From positions 1,731,237-1,795,236 of the forward strand of contig VFFE01007836.1 in NCBI GenBank assembly GCA_008921705.1: 64,000 nucleotides of DNA. The letters are read 5' to 3'. A program made the position numbers and the translations under genes. Below, one piece after another: positions 60,701 through 64,000 of this stretch. The number at the start of each line of letters is the position of its first letter. Position 1 is the first letter of the stretch. The notes beneath the pieces were generated by a model. It did not search any database. It had not been told where the DNA came from and saw nothing but the letters and a program-made list of their open reading frames with translations. Source of the stretch: Burhinus oedicnemus (lineage: Eukaryota; Chordata; Aves; Charadriiformes; Burhinidae).

Positions 60701-63700
60701 TGTGAACAGATTTTATAACAATTCCCTATATTCTGAAGACAGAAACTTGATGTCAGGGCCTTGTCATCTCTGGTCAGCAGAGTAGTTTGTCAAGAGAGTT
60801 TTCAACTATAAAAGCATCAGTAACTCATCAGAATATTTGTTGAGCTTTTCTGACAAAAGAGGTGAGTGTCTGTCAAGAAAAATCTGGAGTTTTCCTTGAC
60901 TTCCCCTAGGAACACGTAACCTAGTTCCCTTAGGCCAGTTCCCCAAACCTTCTGTGCAAAACGGATAGACCGTTCCTCTAGACTCTGGCTATTTGTAGCA
61001 CACAGCAATGTGACTTCGCCTGTTTCTTCCCATGTGTGAAACCGAATGAATGACATCCATTAATGAAGCACATACTGAGGCTTGAACAGACATCTCACTG
61101 AGTCTGGCAAAAACGAAATTTCTAAAACAAAAATTCAGAAATGATGTCCCTGATTTGAAATCTAGCTTTATAAGCTGTTAAACGCCAATAGGCTGTGAAC
61201 CCATACAAGGAGGTGAGGAATAACACCTAGATACCTAGTAGATCATAACCATGCATATAAACAAACAATCCAGTTGCTTAAGGGTTATAGAAATTTAAAT
61301 GCAAATAGCACTTGGTAATGATGCCCTGGAGACTGACGTTGTAGTCAATTTCTGGAGGATGCAGCATTGTAAACTTAGTTTTTGCTGCTGGTTTCCTTAG
61401 AAACTGGAACAAGATATTGTTCGGGACACAAAATAATATCCTGTTTCAGTGACTGAGGATCTTGAACTAAAAGTAATTGATTTTGCATGAGACACTGGAT
61501 TGTCATGTACTCATGTCTAGGAAATATTATGGCACAAAATGCATATATGTTGAAATGGTTTCAAATCTGCCATTTTAGTTCTAATGATCTCACTGCGTAA
61601 TTACTAAAAATGTTGAAAAATTAGCTTTTAAACCATTCAACGGGCCAGTTCACTCACAGTGCTTGTGAGTTTTAAATACTTTACTAATAATCTAATCACT
61701 GCCTAAGCATGCCTAGTATTTACTTCTTATCAAGAAATAAATCTTCATGTACACCTTGATCATGAAAGGATGCATTTAATGTGTTCAGCAAGTGAATGTG
61801 TATAAAATACATCATAGATTAATGACTAATCCTACTTGGAATATGTGATAAATACAGATTAAGAGCTACAGAGAACTGCAAATAGTTATGCCTACAGGGA
61901 GGCATTAAGGTCATTTCAAGATTTTGTTCATGAGGAGAAGCTACAGTATTCCTGAATGAAGTGTTTCTTAAGACTGTTTGGCAAAGTTGTATTACAGCTG
62001 GACACTGTCGCTCTCATTTATGCATGTATTTGAATAATCAAGTATATATATGAATGCTTAGAACATGTTCAAATTTGAATGTCCAAATGAAATGGGCATT
62101 GAGTTGTATTTACATGGCTTTAATGCAGAGAGGTGTATTGCTATAATGTAAATGATGGTTTAATTTGTTACTTAAAAATAAAAAGTTGCCTCGTGGTTGG
62201 ACAATATAGACACAGAATATAAAGAACAAAAGTTAAAAAAGGGAGAAAAGGAAATAAATTAGTATGAACATTCTTTTTATATCTCACATTTTTTTCAGTT
62301 TTGTTTGTGAGAAGACTAGTAATTTGAGTTGAGGCGCTCTGTTTTTTGACTTCTAAATGAACCATACCTTCTTTAAATGTATGAACTCTCACTTTCTGAA
62401 AACTGAGTCCATGGTAGCCTAGACTGGGCACCCAGAAAATAAGTTGACATTTTTTTAAATGATGGTCTGTTTTATAGAACAGAATTTTATGGAATACTAG
62501 TTTATCTTTTTCCCACTTAAGGTTTTTAAAAATGTTTTAATAATACCCTATGCATTCATTCTATCATTTTACAAATCCTATCAGAGATATTGCTAGCGAG
62601 CGTACATTGCTTCCTAGTCAAATTTCTAAAGAGTTATTTGTTAAAAGAATGTTCTTGATTTTTTTATATTCTCAAAATATGTGACACATTTCTGTTTTGT
62701 CTGTTCTTGATAAAACAGATACAAGACAGTTATTGTTGGCAAAATGAAATTCCATGCTTCATATAAACCTTTTTATCACTGTGTTTTTGTGGAAATCATT
62801 ATTTTACGGATGTTAAATACAGATGAAAGATTATTCACAATTCATTCTGCAAAATAGGATTTATAAAAGGCACTTCCCCAAATTTTCTTTTACTATATTA
62901 CAGTTTATCTTTTGTTTACATGAACACACTTTCATGTCAGCTTGGAACAGTGTTTCTTTCCCCTCTCTCCCTCCAAGCATATGTCGCTTTTATCAAAGAA
63001 TATTCCTTTTTTATCTCAAATGTTCTCTACACCCGGAAGTTCATTGTTCAACAGTTTTCTTACAAGGACATTGCAAAAGAATCAATAGGCTACAAGTACA
63101 CTATTATACATTCAGATGCTGTTCAGGTATTAATGTTATGGCAAAGAAAAGTTGGAGCATTCATGAATTTAAATATTTTTCATATAAACTATGTAAATAT
63201 AATGATTAACAATCAGCTACATTCACTATTCAGGACATGCAATGTAGCATTTTCCTAATTACACTTACCAGTGTGGGAGGATATGACTGCAGAAGGAGAT
63301 TAAACTATTTGTATTTATTCAGTGTTGCTTTATAGCATTAACCAGGAAACTCACTTTCACAGTATTGAATGCAAGAATCTAGAATAACCTGAAGAATTTG
63401 ATTAGGGTGGCAGCAGTCTGCGCCAGGCTTGGGTAAGGATGGCAGGCTCAACTCATTCTGCATCAGCAGTCATTTTAGCTACCTCTCTCATCTGTAATTT
63501 CACTGTTGATAGGGTGATTTAAAACACAAGCAAAATTGCTGCTTAATATTATGGCTCTATCTAAAGCTCTTCAAGTAAACCGAACAAACAAAAAAAACCC
63601 CACCTGGCATGCAGGCTTCTGTTTTGTTATTCATGTTTTATTAAAATAAACAAGTAGTTTGCAAGCAGTGGAACTAATGAAACCTGGTGTGCTGTAGCTC

Positions 63701-63866
63701 TGTGTCTAGTGATGGGATTCTGTGAAGACTAATAGGGCGCAACTCAAACTGAAGATTTCCCTGAAATTAGGACACGTGTAATGTCCCTTCTGTCCCACGG
63801 AATCTCTGGTGCCTATGGAAAGATGAGCTCATATTGCAGTCTTTCCCAGAGCAGATGCCCTAATTG
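57711..63866. other. Non-coding AT-rich DNA
   Basis: No supported gene over 6 kb. Contents: a T16 run at 59550-59565, a weak palindromic-repeat core near 60640-60680 (TTGATTTCAGTGGGAGAATACAGCCC), and a block at about 59270-59500 that could be a conserved element. The frames at 62823-63258 overlap in two phases and lack recognisable products. Confidence 0.5.
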
Positions 63867-64000
63867 TTTTTCTTTTTTCTTCTTTTTTCTTCTTTTTTCT
63901 TCTTTCTTCTTCTTTCTTCTTCTTTCTTCTTCTTTCTTCTTCTTTCTTCTTCTTTCTTCTTCTTCTTTCTTCTTTCTTCTTTCTTCTTTCTTCTTTCTTC
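63867..64000. repeat. Polypyrimidine TTC/TTTC compound array, truncated by window end
   Basis: An uninterrupted C/T-only array with three sub-arrays. There are three copies of the 10-mer TCTTTTTTCT (63871-63900), six copies of TCTTTCTTCT (63901-63960), and then a 7-mer CTTCTTT array to the last base. The homogeneous sub-arrays show stepwise expansion. The purine-pyrimidine asymmetry and mirror symmetry make it a candidate for triplex (H-DNA) formation. Its true length is unknown because the window stops inside it. Confidence 0.95.

Noticed and set aside
1..64000. Search for tRNA, rRNA, CRISPR arrays, bacterial operons or phage genes
   Set aside because: None seen. The sequence is vertebrate nuclear DNA dominated by non-coding sequence and CR1-type repeats.

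Overview
The window looks like ordinary vertebrate, almost certainly avian (sauropsid) nuclear DNA. The evidence is several CR1 non-LTR retrotransposon fragments that end in the CR1-type ATTCTRTGATTCT tail, one solo LTR of endogenous-retrovirus type, older CR1/L2-like debris, and otherwise AT-rich single-copy sequence with low repeat density. There is no bacterial or plasmid character: no operons, Shine-Dalgarno-led genes, tRNA, rRNA or CRISPR array. Nearly all open frames are under 130 codons, and I see no recognisable multi-exon gene. I read the window as intergenic or deep intronic sequence.

Layout. 1-2650: single-copy DNA with a CR1 3' tail at 1849-1954. 2652-2900 (minus): an intact 82-codon charged ORF, the most gene-like small frame here but unassigned. 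4380-4625 (minus): an ancient CR1/L2-like ORF2 remnant. 8115-9093 (plus): the best CR1 copy, covering the end of the reverse transcriptase, the C-terminal region and the 3' tail. 12285-12590: an ancient CR1-like ORF2 remnant containing a short perfect hairpin, then a GAATA microsatellite fused to a minus-strand CR1 tail. 12.6-28 kb: AT-rich unique sequence with homopolymers, a TG/TA microsatellite, a 17-bp tandem repeat and a palindromic ancient repeat. 28098-28488 (plus): another CR1 3' end, followed by two more ancient repeat fragments. 34053-34813 (minus): a solo LTR with a near-perfect 5-bp target duplication. 40.4-41.0 kb: a purine-rich tract. 42998-43597 (minus): the longest non-repeat ORF (199 codons), unassigned. 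51695-52578 (plus): a third large CR1 fragment. 57642-57710 (minus): a signal-peptide-like ORF ending at a good splice donor. 63867-64000: a polypyrimidine array that runs off the window.

No set of genes here can be said to work together. The main content is a layered repeat record: young CR1 and LTR copies, older CR1/L2-like ORF2 debris, and very old palindromic repeats with a CATTGACTTCAATGG-like core, plus several AT-rich blocks that could be conserved regulatory elements. I found no convincing new biological system. The best leads are the small ORFs at 2652-2900, 57642-57710 and 42998-43597, the dispersed palindromic repeat, and the candidate regulatory blocks.
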